Origin: Ustilaginoidea virens
Taxonomy: Eukaryota; Ascomycota; Sordariomycetes; Hypocreales; Clavicipitaceae
DNA: 64,000 nt
NCBI RefSeq assembly: GCF_000687475.1
Contig: NC_057318.1
Location: 1,922,001-1,986,000 of the forward strand
Reading direction: 5' to 3'
The notes beneath the pieces are model-generated. The model ran no database searches and had not been told where the DNA came from. It was given only the letters and a program-made list of their open reading frames with translations. Both the position numbers and the translations under genes were made by a program. Positions 48,600 to 61,375 of this stretch are shown in pieces. Numbering within the stretch: the first letter of the stretch is position 1; every line of letters begins with the position of its first letter.

Positions 48600-51500
48600 T
48601 AATTATATCGGGTTACTATTAGAGCTAAAGTCTATATAAGCGGTAAGTATAATAGCTAAGGTGAATTATTCGAGCCGGTGGGTATTAAGGACCTATTTAA
48701 TAATCTACTTAGCTAAGTCTTTATTTTCGAGTGCTTAGGTAATACTATACTTATTTAATATAAGGCAATCTTAGATATAAAGGGGAGGGTTTCTAAGATA
48801 GTTACTATACTTTAGGATTATATATTCGATATTTTCTATATTAAGACTGCATCGGCAATATAGGTAGTAGATAGATAGGACCTTCATCTTATATAGGAAC
48901 TTATTAAGGCCTATTTTTTCCATTCTAAATTAGGTAAAGAAGGAGGACTTATATTTATAGAGGTTTTTATAGAGATCTAGTATCTTTTTTGTAGAGGTGA
49001 AGTCAGAGGTATATTCGGTAGTAGGGCGGTTCTTTAGCGGGTGTTATACTTAGGCGAGTTATTATTTTGATTGCTATCTCTTTATCTATTTAAAAGCTAG
49101 GGAGTAAGTAGGGGATAGTTTATTATCCTAAAGTAGAATTGAATCTTTAAGGGCTATATAATTTGATATTCTATTCTCGATTAGTTACCCTTATCTATAG
49201 GTAGGTCTTTATTGTAGCCGAGTCTAGATAATAGTATATATATTAGAGATAAGATCGGCTATACTATTTTCTTAAGTTTTAGTAAGGAATCGTTATCAGG
49301 CTAGATTAAAGTAGAGGTCGAATGGGGGGACTATTACTTTAGTTTTTATAATTGCATTAGGTATTACTCGGTAGGCTCCTATAATTATATAGAGGTATTT
49401 CGATTATTTAGCGGCTAGACTATATATAATACCTCTTACTACTTCTCCTAGCTTAGTAGGAGTATATTAGATTCTAGCGCTAAAAGCGATTATAGTTCTA
49501 ATGACCTATATATATAGTAGTCGGGCTTTGTAGAACTAATATCCTTATATAGAGGCCGCTAAAGCGATAAGGGCAAGCTTCTACCTTTCTAGCTTTTTTA
49601 CTATTCGGGCCTTATAGTCGGTCTAGCTAAATTTATAATTAATCTCTACTCTAAGGAATCAGGCGTATTATATAGGCTAGATAGTCGTATTACTAAGTCG
49701 TATTATTATAGTATCCAATCGGTACTATTTAGTAAAATATATTAGCTCGCTCTTTGCTAGGTTAAATTTCAGTCCGGCCTCTACCGACTATTTTTCGCAA
49801 ATCTTCTATACTTTCAAAAGGGTTGCGACTATATCCTATATTGTTTTGCCGTATATAATTATATTAATATCATCTATAAATCCTAGGGTTAGTAAGTTAT
49901 CTACTACTTTAAATCTGCGGTATAAGGGTGCGATATAAAAAAGGAAAAGGATTAGAGAGATTAAGGAGCCTTAGGGCACTCCTATTATAATTAGGAATCT
50001 TTAGGTAGGTTAGCCTTCGAAGAAGATTTTAGCTAAGCGTAATGCAGTAAAGCCTTAGACTTAGGCTACTATCTATCGGGGGGCGCTACTTTAGAGGAGG
50101 AGGTATATAAGTCTAATATAGTTAATAGTATCGAATGCCATAAAGATATCTAGTTATAGTAGCAATACTATTCTTTTATACTACTAAATAGCTTTAACTG
50201 CTTCTACTAGGGTATATAGCGCTATATCTATTAACCTATTTGCTCTATTGCTTATTTATATATCTGGTAGTAATTTCTATTTTTCTGCGATTATTATTAG
50301 TCTCTTTGCTATTATAGCTTTAAGGACTTTACTAAAGAGGTTTAAAAGGGATATTAAGCATTAGGCTCCTACTCTTTAGTATTCCTTAGATATTTTGCTA
50401 GGTTTTCTTAATACTACGACTTTAGCTTCCTAAAACTATATTAGGTAGTGATTAGTTCTATATATAGTATTAAGGAGTATTATTAGGGCTCTAAGAACTG
50501 GTTCTCTATAGGCTTTAAGGAATCCTACTAATATACTATTAGGGCCTAGTACTTTCTAGCTAGCTATATATCGGAGGGTATTATAGATATCTATATTAGA
50601 GAATTTATCTTTAGGGGCGAATATCGTATTAGTAAGATAGAAGAATCGCAGGTCTAGGATATTATTAAGGGTGGCTATTAATATTAAGAAGAATCTTTCT
50701 ATTAGTACTTTTACTTTAAAGGAATATATTTTTACTTCCTATATTTGGGCTCTTTTGCCTTAAAGAAGTATAGGGATTTCTTTTAATTCTAAGGGGAGTC
50801 TACTATATATTTAGGCCTATTTCTCTAAGGACTATAGGTCTGCGTTTTTTATTATAGCCTTATTAATAGCTTTTTTTTATATCTAGCGCCTTTCCTATTA
50901 GATAACCTTAGTTTAGTTTATCTCTACTCTTTATGCTATTAACTAATTAAGGCTAATACGGTCTTTTCTTTAATTCCTTATAGCCTTATAGGCCGCTATT
51001 ATAGCCGACTATACTTCCTAGGTCTACTATAGGGCCCTTCCTAGCGGTTTAATTCCTCTCTTAGGCGTAATAATATTAGCGATAGCCTATAGTTAGGTCG
51101 TAAGCTATTAGGCAAAAGCATTAATCTCCGTAGGGGACTAGGGTGGGTATAAGGCATATAAAATAATTATCCTAACTTCGGCTTTAGCTCGAGCAAGGAT
51201 TTTATTAAATTTCTTCTATTAGTATATCGGCAGTAGTTTATAAAACTCATTTAGTCCTATTTCTACCTAGATTACCTAAGGGATATAGTCGGATCTAGTA
51301 ATATTTGCCGCCCCTATAAACTCTATATTAAGATCTCCTATACTCTATATATAGTCGATAGTGCTATTATGTTTGCCTAGGGCTTATCTAGTTATCTCTC
51401 CTTATAGTATTATAAAGGTTAGCTTCTATTTTAATATAAGTTTAAAGAGGGTATTATAGCCTAGGGAGGTTCTATAAGAGTAATCCCATATAGGGTGGTA

Positions 51501-51890
51501 GATATTAAAGTTACTAGTAAAAATACTATAAAGGTAAGGGATAGTTTAGGCGAATTCTTAGAGGGGGGTAGACTAATTTAGGGAAAGGATTAAGAAGTAA
51601 ATAGAATAGATATTAGTATTTTAGAGTATAATATAGCACCAGTCTAGACTTAAGTCTGTTGCCTAGGAGCTAGGAATATATCTTTTATAGATATAGATCG
51701 CTATATATCCGCTATAAGCGGCTATTTAATATTTACTAAAGCTAAAGTATAGGGGGAGTCTATCTAGGGCTATAAATTCCTAAAAGGCGATAATATCCAG
51801 TTCGGATTTATAGTTAAAAGCGAGATATACTAGCAGTAATTTCTTTTATATATTCTAGTATAATACCTCTATTATTAGTATTAGGGCTAG
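48600..51890 (-). pseudogene. LINE-2 ORF2 (EN-RT)
   Basis: APE endonuclease with FNIYHPIWDYS near 51505 (Trp kept, GD changed). The RT has GVPxGSLISLILFLFY near 49985 and GFIDDIN near 49880 (FADD or FVDD expected). Similar to LINE-1 ORF2 but clearly diverged. RIP-damaged. Both end coordinates are approximate, and the C-terminal finger was not located with certainty. Confidence 0.72.
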
Positions 51891-53356
51891 GGGGTCGGGG
51901 CTCTTAATGCATTAGTAGCAGTAGGCTTAGATAAGTTAGGTTAAAAAAATGCGGCGATATTACTACTATTATTAGTCCTCTTAGGGGCAATAGAGCTTTC
52001 TTTATATAGTCTGCTGATTTATTTTCTTAGGGAGTCCTCCCTTAGGGAGTTATTAGCGAGGCGTCTGCAGCCTTTATCCTCTAGGATAAAAAGGGGAGGC
52101 ATTAATAAAATACTAGTAGTTATAAACTATATTAGTCTAGTGCTATAAGCCTGTCTTACGATATCCTATTGCCTATTCGCTATAGGGCAGAGTCGAGACT
52201 AAGCCGGATAGGGTCCCTAGCAGTTAAGGCAATACTCTCTTTTATTGCTAATAATGCTAGGGTAGTTTTTATCTCTATTAGGGTATCTCTCTATACTATA
52301 TTATCCATATCGAGGGGTCTCTATATAGTAATTCGCAATATATCCGAATTTAAAGTATTAGTAGTACTATCTTAGGTAGATAGTTTTATTGTATGGTTTA
52401 GCCTTAAAGATTTCTATTTAGTAGATAATTCTAGTCTTATAGAGTCGGTTTACTACTTCTACATTAGTTACTCTAATAATTAGGGGGGCTTTTATTACTT
52501 CTTTGTGGGGTTTCCTTATAGCAACCCTACTAATACCGGGGCCATTAGCTTAGGCTAGGTTTAGTTTAATATCTTTAATAGGGATATTCTTAGAGAATCA
52601 GATAGGGAATCCTTTAATAATAATACTAAAGGTGCGGATATTTAGTATAGCTTTTATACTAAATGCAAAGGGGATCTAGGTGGTTTCTATAGTAAAACGG
52701 GATATAGCTTCTGCAAAGGTGATAACTATATCTCCGCTATAGAGTCGGCGAATAGCAATAGCGTTAATACCTCTAGTAGTAGTATTTACCGCTTTTATAA
52801 TCTCGATAGGGGTTCTCTATTGTAGGTTCTTAGTAATACTATCTCCTTTAATTATTATTTCATAATAGATTCTCGGCGGTATAGGTAAGGTAGTCGGTCT
52901 AAGTAGTATAATTGTTAGTATGCCTTTAGTAGCGATACTAGCCTAAGTCGTTCTAGAGGGGGTTTTTAAGGCAAAAGCTTTATTTATAGCGCTCTCTACT
53001 ACTTTTTCTAGATTATCAGTCGTAATAAGGTTCGAGTTCGGGTTTAAAGCGGGATTAGTTCGGTTAATGCATTTAATGCTATCGACTAGGCTAGTAATAG
53101 CATTCCATATATTTCCTAGCGTGGCTACCGGGATATAGTCTGCGATCTTTTAGTAATACTATTTAAGTAATTTGGTTTCTTCTCGGGTTCTTATATTAGT
53201 TTGTGCGATATTGCCGCTAATTCGTCTATAATTATCGTTAGCGATAGTAATATAGTGGTTATAGTGGCTCGACTTAAGTCTACCCCTATTTCCTCCGTCT
53301 AAGTCTATAATTTCCGCCGCCTCGACCACGCCTTCCTCCCGGTGCCGATGCGCTAT
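51880..53356 (-). pseudogene. LINE-2 ORF1 (gag-like)
   Basis: Starts at an ATA (ATG expected) at 53354-53356, reading IAHRHREEGVVEAAEI. It is unusually open for this window: about ten stops in roughly 490 codons. The block RTPIEIIKAVN, RRLYSGDIVITF matches LINE-1 ORF1 (TPIEIVDAVN, RRLHSGDTIVTF). The CCHC region near 52200-52420 is decayed. Role as for LINE-1 ORF1. The C-terminal end is approximate. Confidence 0.75.
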
Positions 53357-53464
53357 CGGCAGATAGGGTAAGACGAGGTGAGGGATTAATTTATCAACTT
53401 TTTGACTGTTTTAGGGGTATATTCGCGCCGGTACCGAGGTGCGGGCGAAATCGCGAAAAGTATA

Positions 53465-53499
53465 GGGGGCAATATATGTAGGGGATAATATCGGATCGA
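53465..53499. other. filler at LINE-2 5' junction derived from Gypsy-1 3' region
   Basis: Between the LINE-2 5' end and the TSD lies GGGGGCAATATATGTAGGGG and following bases. These match Gypsy-1 9516-9548 and 61517-61549. This fits a template switch of the reverse transcriptase onto Gypsy RNA while completing insertion. Confidence 0.65.
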
Positions 53500-53516
53500 T
53501 GCTGTAGGGCGATATA

Positions 53517-53650
53517 AAGTAGAAATTAAGATTATAAGAAGGGTTTTCCTCCCGGCTGCTAAGTTTTTCCTTTCTGAATCATCTCTATAGAAGTACTAGA
53601 TAGGTTATTTAGCTCTAAATAGCTTCTAGCATAATTTAATAATAATAATA
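53517..53650 (+). mobile_element. LINE-1 copy D, 3' end
   Basis: Last 134 bp of copy D: TTTTCC/CCGG hairpin, CTAG hairpin and (TAA)n tail. Confidence 0.88.
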
Positions 53651-54283
53651 ATAACGATCTAATAATAAGCAAGGGCAGTATTTTCCTAGTGCGTAAAGGT
53701 ATCTAAGGCATAATAATAGATAAGGAGGGAGCTAATAGTACTTTAGATAGGGTCTTAGGGATAATAGCTATTAAACATAAAGCTTTTATTAGTATTACCC
53801 CTATCAATAATAGGACTTTTATATAAAAAGGGGCGGGAGAATATAAAGCCGATAATAAAGCTTCTATATTAGGCAATAAGGGTTCTACCAGACTCTCGTT
53901 ATTATCGGAAATAATAATAAGCTTAAAGCTAGGGGGGGAAATATATAACCATCCTAAGGAAGGTATAGACTATAGCGGCTATAATATTATTTTTAGCTAG
54001 GAACCTCCTTTATGCCCACTTTTAAAGCCTCTAGTAGACGCTTAGAATAAACTTAATAGGGTTATAGGAGGGTCTTAGGCAATAGGCGTATTCCTATCTA
54101 TTAGTCCTTTAGGCGATATAGCAATAAATCTAATATAATAGTAAATAGGGGGGGACGTAAATACCTATTAGTACCGGATAATTTACTATATAGACCCAAT
54201 ATAAACGATCTAAAGACTTTCGATAGTATAACTCTATTAGTAGGGACGATTTTTATAATAGTAGTAATGCCGTAGACTTACTA
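53651..54283 (+). mobile_element. Gypsy-1 copy 2, third internal segment
   Basis: Matches copy 1 about 8510-9172, including the possible extra ORF. Interrupted by LINE-1 copy H at TAATGCCGTAGACTTACTA, present at 54265-54283 and 60711-60729. Confidence 0.85.
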
Positions 54284-54946
54284 TTATTATTATTATTAAA
54301 TTACGCTAGAGGCTATTTAGAGCTAAATAACCTATCTAGTACTTCTATAAAGATAATTCGGAAAGGAAAAACCCGGCAGCCAGGGGGAAAACCCTTCCTA
54401 TAATCTTAATTTCTACTTTATATCGCCCTATAGTAGGGGCGGCGGGTATCTAGTGCGTAAGAAAGTAGGGTACGCAACCGCTTAGGATTATATCTAGCGG
54501 TATTACTTAGGAAGAATATAAGTATAGGTTCTAAGAGTATTAGGCTTAAGTTAGAGTATTATCGGATATAAAGTAAAAAGAAGGTAAGGCTAAAAGGGTA
54601 AGATTAGCAGTATTTTCGCCAGGCGTATACCTTTAGGGGCCTAAGCGTATCTCAGGCGCATTAGTCTATAATATATAGGCAAAAGTAAGCTAAATTTAAA
54701 GATAGGAGCAATTAGCCTTAGGCATTATATTAGTATATAGGTTAGTAATGCCCCCTGGCTTTATGCTTTTTCTTCTTTTTCTTTTTTTCTTCTATAGCAC
54801 TAATTCTAAGGTATATAATAACCCCTCTATTGCAATATAGGGCTAATACTAACCTTATTAGTAGATCGGTAGCAGTAGCAATAATAGTAATAGCAATAAC
54901 TATAATAACAATAATAAGAATAAAAATAGTAATAGTAGAAGCAAAA

Positions 54947-55704
54947 ATGCCTAAACGGTCGGCAATACTAGATAAAGGGGTAAGTATAAGTCTAGTATAC
55001 TATAGAACTGCTTCTAACCTTTATATAATAGCCCGGAGAACTATATATATAGCTATATAGGCTATATCTAATACGCTTAAAGGACCCTAAGTATTAATAC
55101 TATAGTCAATAAGGTATAGGCTAGGTTATACCTACTCTCTAGTAAGGCTAATATAAGTAGGGACTAAGGCGGCCTACTATCCTTATGCCTTAATAGGCAA
55201 AATATATATACCCTTAAAGAGGACCCTTAGGAACCGGATCTTAATATAAGAACTCCTAAATATATAAAAAACTATTACCGGGGCGATAAAAATATATTTT
55301 TGATTTATATATAATGCGGGTTATTAGCTAACTATTTTTGCTTTTAGGTAGATAATTATAAGGCCCTTTAGTAGAAGGCTAAATAGGTATCTACCTCTTA
55401 AGGGCATAGATAAGCGGTAGTAATAATAGTAGTAATAATAGGGGGCCTTAGTACTCTTAAGGTAACCTAAGAGATATTAAACTTTAAGGAAAGGAAAGTC
55501 TTTGCCTTAAAATAATAGGCCTATACCTAAAAGGATATTACTATATTATTATAGGTTTTCCTAGCCTAAAAGGGGGGGGAGGGGGCTTTAGAGGGAAAGT
55601 AGACTAAAGATAATAGGGATAAAAAGAGGGAGAGTAATAAGGAGAGTAAAAAAGGGGAGGAAAAAGAGGATGCCCCTAATGCTAAAATAATAACTATTGA
55701 TTAG
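54947..55704 (+). pseudogene. antisense spliced zinc-cluster-like gene, LINE-1 copy H remnant
   Basis: ATG at 54947-54949 (MPKRSAILDKG), then GTAAGT...CTAAC...TAG and the PGEL exon. Stop TAG at 55702-55704, 176 bp from the ORF2 stop. Cysteines mostly Tyr. Confidence 0.7.
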
Positions 55705-55880
55705 TTTTAGCCTATAAGGCCTAAAAGATTTACTTATTCCTAGGGCTCCTCATTCTTATTATAGGATTACTATAAATATTATATAGGGGCTATATAAGGG
55801 AGTTTAATAGCTCCTCTAGTTATATTATATTAAAGGGATTAGGCAAATTAAAATTAATTAAATCGATTAATATTAAGTAT

Positions 55881-58800
55881 TTAGTAGGTAATTATCTATA
55901 TAAAGTATAATTTATTAAGTGCGATAGATATACTATATCGGTCGCGAAATAAGTTAAGGCTAGGATTAAATCCGAGGAGTATATACTTTTATTTATAATA
56001 CTTTAAGTAGGAGAGGATAATATAATAGAGGTTTTTTAGGCCTTCCCTATAGCAATAAAAAGGTAATAATACTAAAGGTACTTATTAAAAGTAGAAGAAA
56101 GAGTTAAGGCTAATTTTTTCTATATAGAGTTAGGTAAATATTACTAATTCGTACTTTTATAGGCCTTTATATAGTCGGGTTATTTTCGCTATAGATTAGA
56201 AGTCTAATACCTTCTCGGCTATTAGGGTCTTATGCTAAGGGCATTTTGCCTTTACTACTATTTAATTATTTTACTATTAATTATATTAGTCTTTTATTAG
56301 TTACTCTTTAGCTAAAAATTAGCTAAAGTCGAAATCGGGGAATAGTATATAAACTAAGGGTCTTTAGTAGCCTTTCCTTTATTAGTATTAAAGTATCGCT
56401 ACTACTACTATTAATATATAGTTAATCCTATTAGTTATACCTATTTTAGCTATTTTTTTAAGGAACCGCTAATAGATATAATTAAGATAAAGATCGATTA
56501 GGGATATAACTATTTCGGTTTTAAAGGTATTTAATAGTATAGCCTTAAAGGCCCTAATAATTATATAAAGGCAGGCTAACTATTCTATAGCTAGGGATTT
56601 TATAATACCTTTTACTACCCCTCTAAAGGCAATAAAGGTATACTATACCCCTATACTAAAAGCAATAGAGGTTTAGATAACTTATATATAGATAAGGCAT
56701 ACTTCTCGATATTAGCAGCCCTAGGTAGAAACCGCTATTATTATAAGCGTAAGTTGCTACCGCTTAAATTTCTTTATAATCTTAATATAGTATTCCCTCT
56801 ATTTTAGTTTATAATAGATTTCGATCCCTAAAAACCTAATATACTATTTTAGCTATATTATAGTAGTCCTAAGCTATACTAGGGTCTTATCTGCTTTATG
56901 CATATAGGTAAAATAGATAAGCTTACTTTTACTAGGGTTGAAATTTAATCCTATTTACTTAGACTAATTATTATAGATAGCCTATACTTTCTCGAGTAGT
57001 ATATTAGTCTCCCTTATATCTCTCCTATAGGCTATAATATTAGTATTATTAGTAAAGCCTAATATAATAGTTAATATAACCTCTTATAATTTCTTAAAAG
57101 CGGTATAATATAAATAAAGAAAAGGATAAAAAAAAAGGGGACCCTTAAAGGATTCTAATAGTAATTAGTAGTTTATCTATAAGTTACCCCTTAAAGTAGA
57201 TTTATACTAAGCGCGAGTCGGTAAAGCTATATACCTATACTATTAGTTAAAGCGGGAGCCTTTTCTCTAGCAATAGGTAGATAAGGCAAGTATAATTAAT
57301 AGTATTAAATATAGCTAAGATATCTAATTAAAGTAGTAAAGCGATCCTACTATAGTGCTAGGTTGTATATATAATTTCGACTAATATACTTAGGGCTGCA
57401 TTAGTTAATTAGTTTGCCCTATTGCCTATTTAGAGGTCTAAAAAGAGGTTACCCTCTTTAAGAGTAATAGTAAGCCGCTATATAATTATAGCTTTTAAAA
57501 TTTTTCTTATTAGGTTAAAAAGCGATATTAGCCTTTAGCCTCCTGCCTTAAAGTACTCTTTTAGCTTTTTCTCTAATTTCTATAATACTATTATTTTAGC
57601 CTTTTAGTATAAAGCCGAGTAATACCCAATATAGTATATCTTATTTAAGAGGTATATAAAAGCGGTAATAAGTAGGGGGCTATATACTTTAAGGAATCCT
57701 ACTAAGAGCCTATTAGGGCCTAATGCTTTCTAGCCTATTATATTATATAATATAGTATATACCTCTTTATAGGAAAAGGAATCAATAGGGGGGAATATAA
57801 TAGTAGTAAATTAGGGGAATATTAGGTTAGAGATATTATTATAAGTAGCTTAAGAGGTAGGAAAAAACTATTTAGCGAGGACTTATACTTTTTCCTTATA
57901 TATTATAGCTTTCGGGCCTAAGCTACTTTATTCTAATAGAGGGATCTCTTTTAATTTAAGCAAGAGGCCGCTATATAAATAGGCCTATTTCTCTAAAGAC
58001 TATAAGTCGGCATTTTAGGCGGTAGCTTTATTAAGGGCTTCTCTTTATAATTAATATTATTCCTTTTATATTATATAAGATTAAATTGCCCCTACTTCTT
58101 ATGTAATATTAAGATTCTCTAGGGTATAATATATTACCTATTTTCAGTAGGCCTTTTTTATAGTATTTTAGGCTATTTTAATATAGGAGTTCTACTAGGG
58201 CTCTATATTAAGAGCTTTAGGTGCCTTTTTTAAGGCTATAATATTAGCGATACTCTAGAGTTAGCCGGTAAGCTATATAGTATATATATCTATTTCGGCA
58301 GGGGAGTAGAGTAAGGCTTTAGTATAAAAAGTAGTAAGTTAATTTTTAGCTTCAATTTAGGCGAGGTATTAATTAAAGGATTTCTAACTATTCTTTATAG
58401 GGAAGGCTTTTATATAATAATTACCGATTTCGATATATATAAGCTAAAAGATATAATCGGATTTAATAAGGTTAGTATTTCTAAAATATTCTACTATAAT
58501 ATCCTATATAACTTATATATAATCGATAATACTATTTCTCTTCTTAAGTGCCTGCTTTATTACCTTATTGCGAGGGGTAGCTAGTCTAAGCTACTATTAG
58601 TTTATAAGCTTAAAAAGGATATTAATCTTAAATAAAGTCTAATCTAAGCTATCTTAAAGAAAATAGTATATATTAAAGTCCCTAATAAAGGCACTATAGG
58701 GGCAAGGTAGAAGCTTAGTAAATATAATAAAAAGGGTTATCTAATTTAATTTATAGCCTAAAGAGTAAATCGAGTAGATATTAATATATAATAGGGAGAT

Positions 58801-59043
58801 CTTATATTAATTAGGTCCCTTCTTACTAAATTATATGCTAGGCCTATACTACTTATAGATTTATATTACTACTCTCCTATTATATGCTATTAGTATATAT
58901 CTTCTAAGATTAAGGCTTAATAGGGCCCGATTAGGCATAATAGGTTTTTAGATCGCTATAATATTAGGCTCGTACTAGTAATAAAATACTAATCTTATAA
59001 AGGTAGTTTTTTTCTATATATTTTAGTAAAGGACTATTATTAT
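55881..59043 (-). pseudogene. LINE-1 copy H ORF2
   Basis: 3163 nt, 2 nt shorter than copy E, so it carries small indels as well as RIP stops. EN, RT and C-terminal regions are recognisable by alignment. Not functional. Confidence 0.78.
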
Positions 59044-60551
59044 ATAAATAATCACAAGGGGATTAATAGCAGTAGTATATTCGGGGTAGCTATAGGTTAA
59101 ATACCTAAGGTAGGTATAGTTATACTATAGTCTAAAGCGGGAGTAGCTTAGAGAAAGGCAGTAATACTACTTCCGGCTCTAATATAGGGGGTCTTATTAA
59201 TACTTCTAATTAGGCGATTTTATTTCTAAAGGGAGGGCTTATATAGGGGAGACTTACTAGCTATATAGTAATAGCCCTAATCCGCTATAGGGATAGTATT
59301 AGCAGCTAATGCAATATATAAGGCAAAAAGCCTTAGTCTATTACTATAAGAATTTCTAGTATTTTCCTATTATTTATTTGCTACCTTATAGAGGTAGGAC
59401 TATATTAGGTAAGGTCTATAATAGTTAAGGCAGGATTTACATTAGTTCTATATTATAGCTAAGCAGCCTTATTTACTCTTTAGGTGGTATTTAGAACCGT
59501 ACCGGCTATAGTAGGCTACTACTACGCAATATACGGTAATATAGCCGAATTTAAAGTAATTATAGTATTAGCGGGGGTATATAATATCGTTATAAGGTTC
59601 GGCTTTAAATATCTCTACCTAGTATATAATACTAGCCTTATAGAGTTTATTTATAAAATTAATAGAGTTAACCCTTATAATTAAAGACACTTATATTATA
59701 ATCCCTTTAAGGCGGTAAAGGGAGACCTTAGTAAAGCCCTCTCTATTAGCTTTAATAAGGTTTAACTAAATATCTTCTATTATAGTATTCGCAATATAAT
59801 AGGTTAGGAAACTTTTAATAATAATACTAAATAAGTATTAGTTAAGTTCTACCTTTTAACTAAAGGCAAAGCGGATTTAGGCTATATCTATAATATAGCT
59901 TGCCTTTTCTTTTTTAAAGATAATAATTATATCACTACTATAGAGCCTATAGGCTATAACTACCGCTCTTTTAGCGATAGCTCTATTAATTATATTAACG
60001 ATTTTAATTAAGATATAGTTTTAGAGGATTCTACTAATAGTATTTCCTTTAATAAGGACTTTACAGTAAATAGAGGGGGATACTATTAGGGGAGCTAAGC
60101 TATATCAGGGTAATATAACGGCAGTATATCATTATATAGCAATAGATGCCTATATAATAGGGGCTAGCGTAATCTTTAAGAGATTTTATATAGCCTTATT
60201 AACTATAGTTTTAATCGTCTGCATTAGGGTTTTAATAAAGGTATAGATATTTCCTAGGTTAGTCTCCTACCGAGCGGTTTCTACTATAAAGTTTATAGCC
60301 TTTTGCACTTTTCTTAGTATTACTAGGGGGATATAGTCCTATAGCTCTTTTATAAAGTCTTTAATAATATTAGCTATAGGTCGTATTCGCCCTTAGGTAG
60401 GCTTAATCTCAGTCTAGTAATACGATATACTATTCGCGATTATAATAGTCGGGTTATAGCGGCTATATATAATGCCGCTTTTATTCCCTCTATCGATATC
60501 TATTACTTCGTTTGCGCCTATTATACTTACTCCTTAGATACGATACGCTAT
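59040..60551 (-). pseudogene. LINE-1 copy H ORF1
   Basis: 1512 nt, the same length as copy E. Start codon decayed to ATA. The CCHC region near 59360-59560 leaves a long open frame on the other strand (59484-59684) that is a shadow. Not functional. Confidence 0.78.
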
Positions 60552-60657
60552 AGGCGAGGGGGGTAAGTAGACGAGAAAAAGCGATTAGAAATATTAGAAT
60601 TAATTTTAGAGGCGGTTCTATACCGCTATCTAGGTGCAGGCGAAATCGCGAAAGTTT

Positions 60658-60710
60658 TAATATTCCTATTAGGGGGATATAGTCCTATAGCTTTTTTATA
60701 AAGTCTTTAA
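60658..60710. other. filler at LINE-1 copy H 5' junction copied from ORF1
   Basis: About 53 nt (GGGGGATATAGTCCTATAGC and flanks) repeat the copy's own ORF1 sequence at about 60315-60367, in the same direction. Fits an internal template jump during reverse transcription. Confidence 0.7.
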
Positions 60711-60946
60711 TAATGCCGTAGACTTACTATTAGGAATAATAGCTTTAGTAACGGTAGGTATAGGGATAGAGAGAGGGAGAAAGAAGTATAAAAGAAAAGT
60801 AAATAAAGGAAAAAGCCTTAATATAAATGGATTTTTAATTAACGGCTAGCAATAAAATTTTTCTACTCTGCAATAGCTATAATACAGTTCTTTCTAGCTA
60901 ATAATACTACGACCGGCTTTAATAAGATTCTATTACGTCTGCTTAA
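60711..60946 (+). mobile_element. Gypsy-1 copy 2, fourth internal segment
   Basis: Matches copy 1 about 9153-9390; no gene. Ends at the TSD TATTACGTCTGCTTAA (60931-60946 and 61376-61391) of a short LINE-2 copy. Confidence 0.85.
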
Positions 60947-61375
60947 CAACAACAAAACGCGCGACTCACCGCGACACCGCCGCCCACCCGATACTAACGT
61001 CACCGCCGCCTCCCATACCCAACAACATTAACCACGTCGGTTCCGATTCACACCCACCCCAGAGCCTGACCAATGCCCAATAACCAATGACCAATGACCA
61101 CCAAGGCAAATCACCGCGTCTATCGAGGCGCGCCCACCATCCACACTTTCCCAGCCCTGCCGCCAGACCTAGTCTCGCGCGACAGGACACCTCCTCGCAA
61201 CGCATAGTGAACCCCTTTCGATTCCGAAGGGATACCATCGACCACGGACAGTATATAGGTTTTCCTCCCGGCACTCGGGTTTCCTATATAGATTAGGCAT
61301 AGAGGTACTAGCACTAGGCTAGATGGGGGCTTATCCCCCCCCTAGATAGCTTAGCTAGTGTAATATATATATATA
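60947..61375 (+). mobile_element. 5'-truncated LINE-2 copy, essentially free of RIP
   Basis: 429 bp matching the last part of LINE-2 (46659-47085 inverted), with a 16-bp TSD and (TA)n tail. It keeps CA/TG and CG-rich sequence (for example CACCGCCGCCTCCC) while the full LINE-2 in this window is mutated. It preserves both 3' hairpins: stem TATATAGG/CCTATATA at 61252-61259 and 61283-61290, and GGGGG/CCCCC near 61324-61342. Open frames here (60966-61274 minus, 61087-61296 plus) show no support as genes. Confidence 0.88.

Larger units (their letters stand above)
46659..53499 (-). mobile_element. LINE-2, full-length non-LTR retrotransposon
   Basis: About 6.8 kb, reverse orientation, inserted in LINE-1 copy D with TSD TGCTGTAGGGCGATATA at 46642-46658 and 53500-53516. 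It is a separate family related to LINE-1: homologous ORF1, ORF2 and antisense gene, but a (TA)n tail and a different 3' sequence. The 5' end keeps the CGCGATTTCGCCCGCACC motif and is followed outward by about 35 nt of Gypsy-derived filler. Confidence 0.9.
54284..60710 (-). mobile_element. LINE-1 copy H, full length
   Basis: Reverse orientation: tail complement at 54284-54300, LINE 5' end near 60658, then 53 nt of filler. Contains ORF1, ORF2 and the convergent gene with standard spacing. Heavily RIP-mutated. TSD of at least 15 nt. Confidence 0.9.

Noticed and set aside
59484..59684. Conserved 66-codon frame antisense to ORF1 (also 629-829 and 28380-28580 on minus)
   Set aside because: It recurs only because RIP removes CA from the CCHC region and leaves the opposite strand without stops. 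It is a mirror of the zinc-knuckle region, not a gene.
60966..61314. Open frames of 64-102 codons in the short LINE-2 copy
   Set aside because: They lie in the LINE-2 3' end, downstream of the antisense gene and ORF2. They are open only because this copy is GC-rich, and they are not conserved in the other two LINE-2 copies.
60947..61375. Interpretation as a SINE or MITE
   Set aside because: The same sequence is the 3' end of the full LINE-2 at 46659-47085 and has a long TSD with a tail, so it is a 5'-truncated LINE copy. No tRNA-like head was seen.
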